The position numbers and the translations under genes are program-made. Shown in pieces: positions 1-8,586 of a DNA stretch of 18,115 nt (the first letter of the stretch is position 1; the number at the start of each line of letters is the position of its first letter). A model generated the notes under the pieces. That model saw only the letters and a program-made list of their open reading frames with translations, was not told the origin of the DNA and searched no databases. This DNA comes from Lachnospiraceae bacterium UBA3802 (GTDB lineage: Bacteria; Bacillota; Clostridia; Lachnospirales; Lachnospiraceae). Location of the stretch: NCBI GenBank assembly GCA_002369155.1, contig DFEM01000138.1, forward strand, positions 1 to 18,115, read 5' to 3'.

Positions 1-26
1 GATTTGTTCTTAGGACAAATAGACAT
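1..26 (-). CDS. rpmF: 50S ribosomal protein L32, N-terminal fragment (probable)
   Basis: Only the first eight full codons and part of a ninth are in the window; the gene continues off the left edge. The reverse strand reads M-S-I-C-P-K-N-K and then TC, which fits Ser. This matches the start of clostridial L32 as I remember it (M-x-x-C-P-K-N-K-S-S-K-A-R), a zinc-ribbon protein of the large ribosomal subunit. A GGAGG ribosome binding site lies 9 bases before the ATG, and a near-consensus promoter lies just upstream on the same strand, so the start is well supported. L32 genes usually sit upstream of plsX in the same direction; here the two are divergent. The identity rests on about nine residues and stays tentative. 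Confidence 0.6.
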
Positions 27-74
27 ATCTTTACACCTCCAATTCCCTGTATCTTTTTTATTCGTACGTTAAAG

Positions 75-103
75 AGTATACAGTTTGAAAATAACTTTGT
101 CAA
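75..103 (-). promoter_or_regulatory. SigA-type promoter for the leftward gene (rpmF)
   Basis: On the reverse strand TTGACA (98-103) is followed after exactly 17 bases by TATACT (75-80). The -35 is a perfect match and the -10 differs from TATAAT at one position. The transcript would start near 68, leaving a leader of about 40 bases before the GGAGG and ATG of the leftward gene. Confidence 0.8.
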
Positions 104-129
104 CAAAAAAGTTAATAATAAACTATTTC

Positions 130-158
130 TTGATTTTTCGGTCTGTTTTTAGTATATT
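130..158 (+). promoter_or_regulatory. SigA-type promoter for plsX operon
   Basis: TTGATT (130-135), a 17-base spacer and TATATT (153-158) form a good promoter pointing at plsX. Between it and the plsX start lies a CATATG-TACTG-CATATG inverted repeat (179-195), partly next to the GAGG ribosome binding site (195-198). It could be an operator or a small hairpin. It does not look like the FapR operator that controls plsX in Bacillus. Confidence 0.65.
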
Positions 159-205
159 TAAAGATGAATTTTTATGGACATATGTACTGCATATGAGGTC
201 GAAAA

Positions 206-1228
206 ATGAGTGATTTTGTAAAGGTTGCACTTGATGCGCACGGCGGGGACAACGCTCCCAAAGAAGTCGTTAAAGGTGCGCTTGCCGCAGTTAAAGAATT
301 TCCTCAAATCCGGATTTTCCTGGTCGGAGTTGAGGAACTTATAAATAAGGAACTCGAGGGCGTGGAATATGATAAGGAAAGAATCATTATTGTTAATGCT
401 TCCGAAATAATTTCCATGTCCGAACCTCCCGTTGCCGCAATCAGAAAGAAAAAGAATTCTTCCATAGTAATTGGAATGAATATGGTTAAAAATAAAGAAG
501 CTGATGCTTTTGTTTCGTGCGGCAGCACAGGTGCTGTTTTGGTCGGAGGACAGGTTATTGTCGGAAGGATCAAGGGTGTCGAAAGACCGCCTCTTGCTCC
601 GCTTATACCCACGGCCAAAGGTTTTTCTCTTTTAATTGACTGCGGTGCGAATGTCGATTCGAAACCGTCGAACCTCGTTCAGTTTGCAATTATGGGCTCC
701 ATTTACATGAATAAGATGATGGGTGTTGACAATCCCAAGGTCGGAATTGTAAATATCGGTTCCGAAGAAGAAAAAGGAAATGCTCTTGTTAAAGACACAT
801 ATCCTTTACTTAAAGGATGCCCGGATATTAATTTCATAGGTAGTGTTGAAGCCAGAGACATTCCTTCCGGGGACTGCGATGTAATTGTATGCGATGCATT
901 TGTCGGAAATGTAATTTTAAAGCTTTATGAAGGGCTCGGAAATACGCTTATTTCCAAAATCAAAGAATCCATGCTTGCAGATGCAAGAAGCAAAGTCGGT
1001 GCGGCTCTGGTAAAACCTTCATTAAAAAAGACACTTAAGTCATTTTCCGCATCGGAATACGGCGGAGCACCTCTTTTGGGTCTTAAAGGTCTTGTGCTCA
1101 AGGGCCACGGCAATTCTACGGCAAAAGAGATTAAGAATGCATTGGGACAGTGCATTAAATATAAAGACAGCGGAATGCTGGAAATATTAAGTGACAGCTT
1201 TGCTATTACCCAAGTTCAGGAGGATTAG
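206..1228 (+). CDS. plsX: Phosphate acyltransferase PlsX
   Basis: PlsX converts acyl-ACP and phosphate to acyl-phosphate, the acyl donor for PlsY in phosphatidic acid synthesis at the membrane. The protein is 340 residues, the usual length. It starts with the family signature V-A-L-D-A-H-G-G-D-N-A-P near the N-terminus (commonly V-D-A-M-G-G-D-N-A-P). Typical later blocks are present: S-C-G-S-T-G-A around 104-110, L-L-I-D-C-G-A-N around 141-148, and the K-x-S-S-A/S-E-Y-G-G-A-P-L-L-G-like block near 278-290. The ATG at 206 follows GAGG by 7 bases. It is the first gene of the plsX-acpP-rnc-smc-ftsY run, with acpP only 9 bases downstream, the standard arrangement linking fatty acid carrier and phospholipid synthesis. 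No oddities were seen in the coding region. Confidence 0.97.
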   Translation: MSDFVKVALDAHGGDNAPKEVVKGALAAVKEFPQIRIFLVGVEELINKELEGVEYDKERIIIVNASEIISMSEPPVAAIRKKKNSSIVIGMNMVKNKEADAFVSCGSTGAVLVGGQVIVGRIKGVERPPLAPLIPTAKGFSLLIDCGANVDSKPSNLVQFAIMGSIYMNKMMGVDNPKVGIVNIGSEEEKGNALVKDTYPLLKGCPDINFIGSVEARDIPSGDCDVIVCDAFVGNVILKLYEGLGNTLISKIKESMLADARSKVGAALVKPSLKKTLKSFSASEYGGAPLLGLKGLVLKGHGNSTAKEIKNALGQCIKYKDSGMLEILSDSFAITQVQED

Positions 1229-1237
1229 AAGAACGAT

Positions 1238-1489
1238 ATGGACAATGATAAAGATATACTGGATGTATTGAAAGAAAAGATTGTTGAGATATTAAATGTC
1301 GATCCTAACGAGATTACCGAAAAAACGACTTTTATAGGCGATCTTTGCGCAGATTCCCTTGACGTATATCAGATTATCCTCGGAGTTGAAGACGCTTTGG
1401 ATATTTCTCTTGAAGGAGAAGACGTAGAGACTATCGAGAATGTCGGAGAAGCTGTTTTATTACTCGAAAAGGTTATGGAAAAAAAATAA
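1238..1489 (+). CDS. acpP: Acyl carrier protein
   Basis: This is the small acidic carrier whose phosphopantetheine arm holds growing fatty acyl chains and feeds PlsX. It has 83 residues. The attachment motif A-D-S-L-D places the modified serine at residue 40, followed by the usual acidic helix II (V-Y-Q-I-I-L-G-V-E-D). The context next to plsX supports the primary ACP rather than a specialised carrier. The ATG at 1238 is the only possible start: the frame has the plsX stop TAG 9 bases upstream and no other start between. The strong AGGAGG (1218-1223) lies 14 bases away, longer than the usual 5-9, so translation may depend partly on coupling to plsX. The gene overlaps rnc by one base (TAATG). 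Confidence 0.95.
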   Translation: MDNDKDILDVLKEKIVEILNVDPNEITEKTTFIGDLCADSLDVYQIILGVEDALDISLEGEDVETIENVGEAVLLLEKVMEKK

Positions 1490-2184
1490 TGAATATAGAC
1501 GAAAAATTGGAAGATTTACAAAATCTTATCGGTTTGAAGTTTGCCGATACGGCCAATTTAAGAAGTGCCATATCGCATTCTTCTTTCGTTAATGAATTAA
1601 AAGTGAATAAATGGGAAGATTATGAGAGACTTGAATTCCTCGGCGATGCTGTGCTTGAGATTGTTTCAAGTGATTTCCTTTACAGACGTCATCCCGATAT
1701 GCCCGAAGGCGATTTATCCAAACTTCGTGCATCTTTGGTATGCGAACCTTCTTTGGCTTTTACGGCCAAAAGAATGAATCTTTCCGATTACATACTTCTC
1801 GGAAAAGGTGAGGATGCGAGCGGCGGAAGAAACCGTAATTCCATCCTTTCGGATGTTTTTGAAGCAATTATAGGTGCGGTATATCTTGAATTCGGATATA
1901 TGGAAGCCAAGAATTATATTGAGAAGTTTTTGCTCAATGATATTTCTGAGAATCAGCTCTTCGTTGATTCCAAAAGCCGCATGCAGATATATGTTCAGTC
2001 CAAAGACAATATGTCTCTTGAATACAAAGTAATCGAAGAGACGGGTCCGGATCATGACAAGCATTTTGTTGTAGGTCTTTTTATAAATGACGAACTTATA
2101 TGTTCCGGAGAAGGACATAATAAAAAAGAAGCGGAACAGCTTGCTGCATACAACGGCATTAAGATTTTGACAAAGGAAGAATAA
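1489..2184 (+). CDS. rnc: Ribonuclease III
   Basis: This endonuclease cleaves double-stranded RNA and processes pre-rRNA. It has 231 residues, normal for the family. The catalytic domain carries the signature E-R-L-E-F-L-G-D-A-V-L at 46-56. The metal ligands match E. coli by spacing: E46, E49, D53, D122 and E125 (in S-D-V-F-E-A). A double-stranded RNA-binding domain fills about 160-228, ending in the usual K-K-E-A-E-Q-x-A-A. It starts in the TAATG overlap with acpP and ends one base before smc, so these genes are probably translated from one message. Confidence 0.97.
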   Translation: MNIDEKLEDLQNLIGLKFADTANLRSAISHSSFVNELKVNKWEDYERLEFLGDAVLEIVSSDFLYRRHPDMPEGDLSKLRASLVCEPSLAFTAKRMNLSDYILLGKGEDASGGRNRNSILSDVFEAIIGAVYLEFGYMEAKNYIEKFLLNDISENQLFVDSKSRMQIYVQSKDNMSLEYKVIEETGPDHDKHFVVGLFINDELICSGEGHNKKEAEQLAAYNGIKILTKEE

Positions 2185-2185
2185 A

Positions 2186-5100
2186 ATGTATTTAAAAAGC
2201 ATTGAAGTTCAGGGCTTCAAGTCTTTTGCAAATAAAATTTCATTTGAGTTTAATAACGGTATTACCGGCATTGTCGGACCCAACGGATCGGGTAAAAGTA
2301 ATGTTGCGGATGCCGTAAGATGGGTTCTCGGAGAACAGCGTATCAAACAGTTAAGAGGTGCATCCATGCAGGATGTTATCTTTTCGGGTACACAGCTTAG
2401 AAAACCTGTCGGAAGCGCTTATGTTGCAATCACACTCGACAATTCCGATCATGCTCTTGCAATTGATTTTGATGAAGTAACAGTCGCAAGAAGAATTTAT
2501 CGTTCCGGAGAGTCGGAATACCTTATTAATGATACCGTTTGCCGTCTTAAAGACGTAAACGAGCTTTTTTATGATACGGGTATCGGTAAGGAAGGCTATT
2601 CCATAATCGGTCAGGGACAGATTGACAAGATTTTAAGTTCCAAGCCCGAAGACAGAAGAGAGCTTTTCGACGAAGCAGCCGGAATCGTTAAATTCAAAAG
2701 AAGAAAAGTTGAAGCTTTAAAGAAACTCGAAAACGAAAGAGCCAATCTTTTACGTGTTACGGATATTTTATCCGAACTTGACAGACAGATAGGTCCTCTT
2801 GAGAAACAGTCCGAAAAAGCTAAAATCTATTTATCAAAAAAAGAAGAATTAAAAAAATTCGATATAAATGTATTCCTGCTTGATTCAGCTGAAATCGACA
2901 AAAAGATTACCGATTTAATCGAAAAAGAAGGAATCGCACAATCCGATTACGAAGAAGCCGTTCTCCTTGGCGAAAAGCTCAAGAGAGATTACGAAGAAGT
3001 AGAGAATATTCTTTCTCATCTCGAAGAAGAGATTGAGTCCAACAGATCCAAGCTTGCAGATACAGATGTAATGCGTGAAAAGCTTGAAGGCGAAATCAAA
3101 TTAATCAATGAACAGATTTCCTCTGCTACGGATAATATGGAACATTATGAGACCAGATTGAAAAACCTGGATGAATCCATTGCGTCCAAAAATGCCGAAA
3201 TAGAAAAGGTTGAAGAACTCAAAAAAGAGATCGACACAGAGATTTCGGACAAGAAAGTTTCAAACGATGCGGCTGTAGGCGAATTAAATGAAGTTGAAAC
3301 TTTAATCGAAACCGTATCTGCTTATATTGACAAGGGAAATTCCTACATTATTGAACTTCTTAACGAAAGAGCAACGGTCAAGGCCGATATTTCCGGAATA
3401 GATACAAGTATTTCGCAGAAAAATATCCGTTTATCCGAAGTTAATGCCAAGCTTCTTGCCGCAAAATCGGTAGAAGCCAAGCATAATCAGGAAGTAAAGC
3501 AATTTGAGGATGAATTCCAAAAGATTACGGATGAAATAACCGCAATCAATCAAAAAAGCAAGGATCTCGACAATCAGGTAGCTTCATTCCATGATAAACT
3601 TGCCGAGAGCGATGATAAATTAAAAGAAATTCAGGTTAAATATCATCAGGAAAAGTCCAGACTCGAAGCCGTATCCAATATCTGCGAAAGATATGACGGT
3701 TTCAATTCATCAATCAAAAGAGTAATGGACGAAAAGAAATCCGACAAGAGAATCATCGGTGTTGTTGCCGATATTATCAAAGTCGAAGAAAAATACGAGA
3801 CTGCAATTGAAATCGCGCTTGGCGGTAATATTCAGAATATTGTTACAAAAGATGAAGACTGCGCCAAGAAGCTTATCGAAATTCTTAAAAAGGAAAGAGC
3901 CGGAAGAGCGACATTCCTTCCGCTTACTTCCATTACGAATCCTCAGGAATTCAAACAGCCCGAGTCTTTAAACGAAAAAGGTGTTATCGGCAAAGCTGAT
4001 GAAATTGTTCAGATTGATGAAGAATACAAGGATGTTGCAAGAACGCTTCTTGGCCGAATCCTTGTTGTTGACAATGTCGACAATGCTTTAAAGATTGCAA
4101 GAAAATATGATTACGGCATCAGAATGGTAACGCTTGAAGGAGAAATGATTATCCCCGGAGGCGGTATCAGTGGCGGTAATTTCAAGAATAATTCCAATCT
4201 TCTCGGAAGAAGAAGAGAAATCGAGGATCTAGAAAAGAAGGCTAAGGATCTTGCCGCAAAACAGCAGGAAATTCTTGATGAAATCGAAGAAATCAAAAAG
4301 CAGAGAAATGAAGTAAGACTCGCAATAGTTAAAAACAAAGACGATTTGCAGGCTGCTTTTATAAGACAGAATACCGCAAGAATCAATTGTGAAAATGCAA
4401 AAGAAAAGATGGGATCGACCATGTCGGATTTTGAGTCTCTGAAAGAAGAGGCAGCAATGATCGGACTTGATCTTGATTCTTTGTCAAAGCAAAAAGAAGA
4501 AAAAGAAAAGCTCCTTGAAGAATCCGTTCAAAAAGAAGAAAACGAGAAGAAAACCGTAGCCGAAAAGCAGGAAGAACTTGTTTCCTTAAAGAGCAGGGAG
4601 ACCGAAAAGATAAAAATCGTTAACGATTCCAAGCTTGTAATGGAAAAACTTTACCAGAAGCAGGAATTCGAACAGGCCAATCTTAACAGACTGCATTCCG
4701 AAGCACAGAGATTCGTCAATGAAAAAGAAGAAGTATTAAATTCGAGAAACTTAACCGACAAGGAAATTGAAGTTAAGAAAGAAAACCTTGAACAAATCAA
4801 GGAAACAATCAAAGCAAGCTTTACTTCGCAATCGGAATCCGAGAAGAAGTTAAATGAAGACATAGCCAGAAAAGAAGAACTTTTATCCAAACGTAAGTCT
4901 TACTTTGACGAAAGAGATTCCATTACGGAAAAGATTACGAAGTTAGACAAGGAACTCTTCAGATTAAAATCCGCAAGAGAAAAACAGCAGGAAAATCTTG
5001 CTTCGTTCTCTTCTTATATCTGGCAGGAATACGATATTACTCTTCAGGATGCGAAAGCTTTAAGAGATGAGAGTTTAAACAATCTTTCCGAAATGAAAAA

Positions 5101-5770
5101 GAATGTTCATACTTTAAAGGATGAGATTAAAAAACTCGGCGATGTTAATGTAAATGCAATTGAAGAATATAAAGAAGTATTTGAAAGACATTCGTTTTTG
5201 TCCGCTCAGCACAAAGATTTGCAGGATGCAGAAAAAGAACTCGTTAAAATCATCGAAGAACTTGATGTTGCAATGAGAAATCAGTTCAAAGAGCAGTTTG
5301 GGCTTATTTCCACGGAATTCGATAAAGTGTTCAGGGAGCTTTTCGGAGGCGGAAAAGCAGAACTTGAACTTCTCGATGAAGAAGATATTCTCGAAGCGGG
5401 CATTAAAATCATAGCTCAGCCGCCCGGAAAGAAGCTCCAGAACATGATGCAGCTCTCCGGCGGTGAAAAGGCTTTAACGGCAATTTCTTTATTGTTTGCC
5501 ATCCAAAACCTTAAGCCTTCGCCTTTCTGTCTTCTTGATGAAATCGAAGCTGCACTTGATGAAAGCAATGTAGACAGATTTGCAAAATATCTTCTCAAGA
5601 TGACAAAGAACACACAGTTCATTGTTATTACGCACAGAAGAGGTACAATGAAACAGGCTGACAGACTTTACGGTATTACAATGCAGGAAAAAGGTGTATC
5701 TGCTTTGGTATCCGTAGACCTTGTAGACAAATTACTTGAAAACGAAGATAAGAAAAAAGATAAAGAATAA
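2186..5770 (+). CDS. smc: Chromosome partition protein Smc
   Basis: This is the SMC ATPase that, with ScpA and ScpB, loads on DNA and organises and segregates the chromosome. It has 1194 residues, the typical full length. The N-terminal head has Walker A G-P-N-G-S-G-K-S at 31-38. A long charged coiled coil follows, then the hinge at about 520-665 including the glycine-rich P-G-G-G-I-S-G-G. A second coiled coil leads to the C-terminal head. That head holds the ABC signature L-S-G-G-E-K at 1090-1095 and Walker B ending in D1118-E1119. All ATPase motifs are present, so it looks fully active. The ATG at 2186 is preceded by AAGGAAG. It overlaps ftsY by one base (TAATG). Confidence 0.98.
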   Translation: MYLKSIEVQGFKSFANKISFEFNNGITGIVGPNGSGKSNVADAVRWVLGEQRIKQLRGASMQDVIFSGTQLRKPVGSAYVAITLDNSDHALAIDFDEVTVARRIYRSGESEYLINDTVCRLKDVNELFYDTGIGKEGYSIIGQGQIDKILSSKPEDRRELFDEAAGIVKFKRRKVEALKKLENERANLLRVTDILSELDRQIGPLEKQSEKAKIYLSKKEELKKFDINVFLLDSAEIDKKITDLIEKEGIAQSDYEEAVLLGEKLKRDYEEVENILSHLEEEIESNRSKLADTDVMREKLEGEIKLINEQISSATDNMEHYETRLKNLDESIASKNAEIEKVEELKKEIDTEISDKKVSNDAAVGELNEVETLIETVSAYIDKGNSYIIELLNERATVKADISGIDTSISQKNIRLSEVNAKLLAAKSVEAKHNQEVKQFEDEFQKITDEITAINQKSKDLDNQVASFHDKLAESDDKLKEIQVKYHQEKSRLEAVSNICERYDGFNSSIKRVMDEKKSDKRIIGVVADIIKVEEKYETAIEIALGGNIQNIVTKDEDCAKKLIEILKKERAGRATFLPLTSITNPQEFKQPESLNEKGVIGKADEIVQIDEEYKDVARTLLGRILVVDNVDNALKIARKYDYGIRMVTLEGEMIIPGGGISGGNFKNNSNLLGRRREIEDLEKKAKDLAAKQQEILDEIEEIKKQRNEVRLAIVKNKDDLQAAFIRQNTARINCENAKEKMGSTMSDFESLKEEAAMIGLDLDSLSKQKEEKEKLLEESVQKEENEKKTVAEKQEELVSLKSRETEKIKIVNDSKLVMEKLYQKQEFEQANLNRLHSEAQRFVNEKEEVLNSRNLTDKEIEVKKENLEQIKETIKASFTSQSESEKKLNEDIARKEELLSKRKSYFDERDSITEKITKLDKELFRLKSAREKQQENLASFSSYIWQEYDITLQDAKALRDESLNNLSEMKKNVHTLKDEIKKLGDVNVNAIEEYKEVFERHSFLSAQHKDLQDAEKELVKIIEELDVAMRNQFKEQFGLISTEFDKVFRELFGGGKAELELLDEEDILEAGIKIIAQPPGKKLQNMMQLSGGEKALTAISLLFAIQNLKPSPFCLLDEIEAALDESNVDRFAKYLLKMTKNTQFIVITHRRGTMKQADRLYGITMQEKGVSALVSVDLVDKLLENEDKKKDKE

Positions 5771-6699
5771 TGGAAAAAGAGAAAAAAGGTTTTTTTGCTA
5801 AATTAAAGAACGGACTTAATAAAACCAGAATCAATCTTTTGGACGGATTAGACAGTGTTTTTCACGGTTTTTCCGAAATAGATGATGATTTTTACGAGGA
5901 ACTTGAAGAAGTTCTCGTTATGGCGGACATCGGTGTTACAACCACAGGAGAAATTATCGAAGAAATCAAAACACTTGTCAAAGTTGAGCATATCAAAAGA
6001 CCCGAAGACTGCAGGGAATATTTAATTAATCTGCTTTCGGATAGACTTAATATCGAAGGCGACCGTTACGTATTCGAACATGAAAAATCGATTATTTTTG
6101 TTATCGGTGTAAACGGGGTAGGAAAGACTACATCAATAGGCAAACTTGCTTACAATTTTAAGGATGACGGCAAAAAAGTATTGATTGCAGCTGCCGATAC
6201 TTTCAGAGCCGCGGCAACCGAACAGCTTGAAACCTGGGCTCAAAGAGTAGGTGTTCCCATGGTTGGAGCAAAAGAAGGAACGGATCCTGCAAGTGTAATT
6301 TACGATGCGCTTCAATCCGCAAAGGCAAAAGATGTTGATATTCTTTTATGCGATACAGCGGGAAGACTGCATAACAAAAAGAATCTCATGGAAGAATTAA
6401 AGAAGATGAACAGGATTATCGACAGAGAATTTCCCGGAATTCATCGTGAAAACTTCCTGGTTCTGGATGCATCCACAGGTCAGAATGCTCTTAATCAGGC
6501 TAAAGAATTTAAAGAGGCCTGTGATATTACCGGAATCATCCTGACAAAGATGGACGGTACGGCCAAGGGAGGAATCGCTATTGCCATCTGGCAGGAACTC
6601 GGAATCCCCGTAAAATACATCGGTGTCGGCGAGGGAATAGAAGATTTGCAAAAGTTTGATTCCAAATCATTTGTAAAAGCAATTTTCGATACGGAATAA
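5770..6699 (+). CDS. ftsY: Signal recognition particle receptor FtsY
   Basis: FtsY is the SRP-receptor GTPase that docks Ffh-ribosome complexes at the membrane for co-translational insertion. It has 309 residues and lacks the long acidic A domain of E. coli FtsY, as is usual in Firmicutes; a short basic N-terminus leads straight into the N domain. GTPase motifs are G1 G-V-N-G-V-G-K-T at 113-120, the D-T-F-R-A-A-A-T-E-Q-L motif after it, G3 D-T-A-G-R at 195-199 and G4 T-K-M-D at 259-262. It is the last gene of this operon and is followed by an intrinsic terminator. Its partner ffh lies in the next transcription unit. Confidence 0.97.
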   Translation: MEKEKKGFFAKLKNGLNKTRINLLDGLDSVFHGFSEIDDDFYEELEEVLVMADIGVTTTGEIIEEIKTLVKVEHIKRPEDCREYLINLLSDRLNIEGDRYVFEHEKSIIFVIGVNGVGKTTSIGKLAYNFKDDGKKVLIAAADTFRAAATEQLETWAQRVGVPMVGAKEGTDPASVIYDALQSAKAKDVDILLCDTAGRLHNKKNLMEELKKMNRIIDREFPGIHRENFLVLDASTGQNALNQAKEFKEACDITGIILTKMDGTAKGGIAIAIWQELGIPVKYIGVGEGIEDLQKFDSKSFVKAIFDTE

Positions 6700-6704
6700 A
6701 TTTT

Positions 6705-6744
6705 GGGTGTCAAGTAAAAAGTCTTGACACCTCTTTTTTGTTTT
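6705..6744 (+). terminator. Intrinsic terminator after ftsY
   Basis: A perfect 9-bp stem, GGTGTCAAG (6706-6714) with CTTGACACC (6723-6731), closes an 8-base loop. T-rich sequence (TCTTTTTTGTTTT) follows. It begins 6 bases after the ftsY stop codon. Its right arm also contains the -35 box of the next promoter. Confidence 0.85.
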
Positions 6745-6752
6745 GGTATATT
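6724..6752 (+). promoter_or_regulatory. SigA-type promoter for ylxM-ffh, inside the terminator
   Basis: TTGACA (6724-6729), 17 bases, then TATATT (6747-6752). The perfect -35 box lies wholly within the 3' arm of the ftsY terminator hairpin. The start site would be near 6759, about 50 bases before the ylxM ATG, so new transcripts would not carry the hairpin. Confidence 0.75.
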
Positions 6753-6808
6753 AAATAGGCTGACTTAAAGTGCGATTTGTGAAATTTTGGTTTTTGTCGG
6801 AGTCATAA

Positions 6809-7147
6809 ATGGAAAAAATAGTCGAAAGATCGCTTCTTTTTGATATATACGGCCCACTTTTGACAGATCATCAAAAGAGTATTTATTCGGATGTTGTGGA
6901 TAACGATTACTCACTGTCCGAAATAGGAGAAGAACTGGGTATCTCCAGACAGGGCGTTCATGATGCGGTCAAAAGAATTGATAAAATTCTTACCGACTAT
7001 GAAGACAAGCTTCATTTTGCCGATTCGTATGAAAAAAATCAAAAGATTATTGATGATATAAAAGCAGAACTGAAGAGATTATCGGCAGACGGTGTTGATT
7101 GCAGTAAAATCTCTTCTCTTGTGGATAAACTTTCTGAGGATTTGTAA
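6809..7147 (+). CDS. ylxM: YlxM-type helix-turn-helix protein, SRP-associated
   Basis: This is a small DNA-binding-type protein (UPF0122/YlxM family) almost always encoded just before ffh. Its role is uncertain; it has been linked to the SRP system. The 112 residues include a sigma-70 region 4-like helix-turn-helix at about 35-57 (S-L-S-E-I-G-E-E-L-G-I-S-R-Q-G-V-H). A charged helical C-terminus follows. GGAG lies 6 bases before the ATG. It overlaps ffh by one base (TAATG), which implies coupled expression. The call rests on both sequence and position. Confidence 0.9.
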   Translation: MEKIVERSLLFDIYGPLLTDHQKSIYSDVVDNDYSLSEIGEELGISRQGVHDAVKRIDKILTDYEDKLHFADSYEKNQKIIDDIKAELKRLSADGVDCSKISSLVDKLSEDL

Positions 7148-8514
7148 TGGCTTTTGAAAATCTTACGGACAAATTAACAAAAGTATTTAAAAATCTTCGT
7201 TCCAAAGGCAGATTAACCGAAGAAGACGTTAAGGTTGCCTTAAAAGAAGTCAAACTTGCTTTGCTTGAAGCGGATGTCAATTACAAGGTTGTAAAGAACT
7301 TTATTAAATCCGTTGAAGAAAGAGCAATCGGTTCTGAAGTTTTGGAAGGTCTTAATCCGGGTCAGGCAGTAGTTAAGATTGTTAACGAGGAACTGACTGA
7401 GGTTCTAGGATCCGAGACTGTTGAACTTAAATTCGAACCGGGACAGGCCACAACCGTAATTATGCTTTGCGGTCTTCAGGGTGCAGGTAAAACTACAACT
7501 GCAGCAAAGCTTGCAGGAAAGTTTATACAAAAAGGCAAAAAGCCTCTTTTGGTAGCTCTTGACGTATATCGTCCCGCAGCCATCAAACAGTTGCAGGTTA
7601 ACGGTGAAAAACAGGGCGTGGATGTTTTCTCGATGGGAGATAACATAAAGCCCGTTGAAATTGCCAAGGCCTCAATCGAATATGCAAAAGAAAACAAACA
7701 CAATGTGGTTATTTTCGATACCGCAGGACGTTTGCAGATAGATGATGCTTTGATGAACGAGCTCGTTGAGATAAAAGAAAACGTTACGGTTCATCAGACA
7801 ATCCTCGTAGTCGATGCCATGATCGGACAGGATTCCGTAAATGTAGCCAAAGACTTTAACGAGAAAATTGGTATCAACGGTCTTATATTAAGCAAGATGG
7901 ACGGCGATACCAGAGGCGGTGCGGCTCTTTCCATAAAAGCTGTTACCGGTGTTCCCATTCTTTATGTCGGCATGGGAGAGAAACTTTCGGATCTCGAACA
8001 GTTCTATCCTGACAGAATGGCCAACAGAATACTCGGAATGGGCGATGTTCTTACTCTTATCGACAAAGTAATGTCTGAAAAAGAAGATGTCGATATTGAG
8101 AAAGAAAAAGACATGATGGGTCGTATCAAGAAAGGTAAATTCGATTTTAACGATTACCTTGAAAGTATGAACCAGATGAAAAAAATGGGCGGTCTTTCGT
8201 CAATGCTCGGATTAATGCCAAACCTCGGAGTGTCCAAAGAGGACCTTGAAGGTGCGATTGACGAGAAGCAGATGAAGCAGATGGAAGCCATCGTTCTTTC
8301 AATGACAAAGAAAGAAAGAGCAAATCCCAAGCTATTGAATCCTCAGAGAAAACACAGAATCGCAAAAGGCGCCGGTGTGGATATCGCTGTTGTAAACCGT
8401 TTCATCAAACAGTTTGAACAGACACAGAAAATGATGAAACAGATGCCCGGGCTTATGGGTGGCAAGAAACGCGGACCTTTCGGAGGTTTTAGCGGTTTCA
8501 AAATGCCGTTTTAA
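7147..8514 (+). CDS. ffh: Signal recognition particle protein Ffh
   Basis: Ffh is the GTPase subunit of SRP; it binds 4.5S/6S RNA and signal sequences and delivers ribosomes to FtsY. It has 455 residues, the usual size. The N domain covers about 1-90. The G domain has G1 G-L-Q-G-A-G-K-T at 109-116, G3 D-T-A-G-R at 191-195 and G4 S-K-M-D at 249-252. The methionine-rich M domain (about 320-455) includes the RNA-binding segment R-K-H-R-I-A-K-G-A-G, a slight variant of the common S-R-x-R-I-A-x-G-S-G. The tail is rich in Met, Gly and basic residues. No separate SRP RNA gene was seen in the window. Confidence 0.97.
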   Translation: MAFENLTDKLTKVFKNLRSKGRLTEEDVKVALKEVKLALLEADVNYKVVKNFIKSVEERAIGSEVLEGLNPGQAVVKIVNEELTEVLGSETVELKFEPGQATTVIMLCGLQGAGKTTTAAKLAGKFIQKGKKPLLVALDVYRPAAIKQLQVNGEKQGVDVFSMGDNIKPVEIAKASIEYAKENKHNVVIFDTAGRLQIDDALMNELVEIKENVTVHQTILVVDAMIGQDSVNVAKDFNEKIGINGLILSKMDGDTRGGAALSIKAVTGVPILYVGMGEKLSDLEQFYPDRMANRILGMGDVLTLIDKVMSEKEDVDIEKEKDMMGRIKKGKFDFNDYLESMNQMKKMGGLSSMLGLMPNLGVSKEDLEGAIDEKQMKQMEAIVLSMTKKERANPKLLNPQRKHRIAKGAGVDIAVVNRFIKQFEQTQKMMKQMPGLMGGKKRGPFGGFSGFKMPF

Positions 8515-8586
8515 TGTCAACAACTTCTTATAGGAGTTTTGAATATAGTTAATTTTAATATATTATTTTTTACGGAGGACTAAAAA

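Noticed and set aside
1714..2202. A 162-codon reverse frame across rnc
   Set aside because: It is antisense to a fully conserved RNase III gene, and its product is Phe and Ile rich without recognisable features.
2822..5300. Possible repeats in smc (many GAA/AAA-rich near-repeats)
   Set aside because: They come from Glu/Lys-rich coiled-coil codons, not from a DNA repeat element.
8539..8570. TTGAAT-16-TATTAT and a weak AT hairpin before rpsP
   Set aside because: A start from this promoter would fall at the ribosome binding site, and the hairpin has only A-T pairs. AT-rich spacer explains both.
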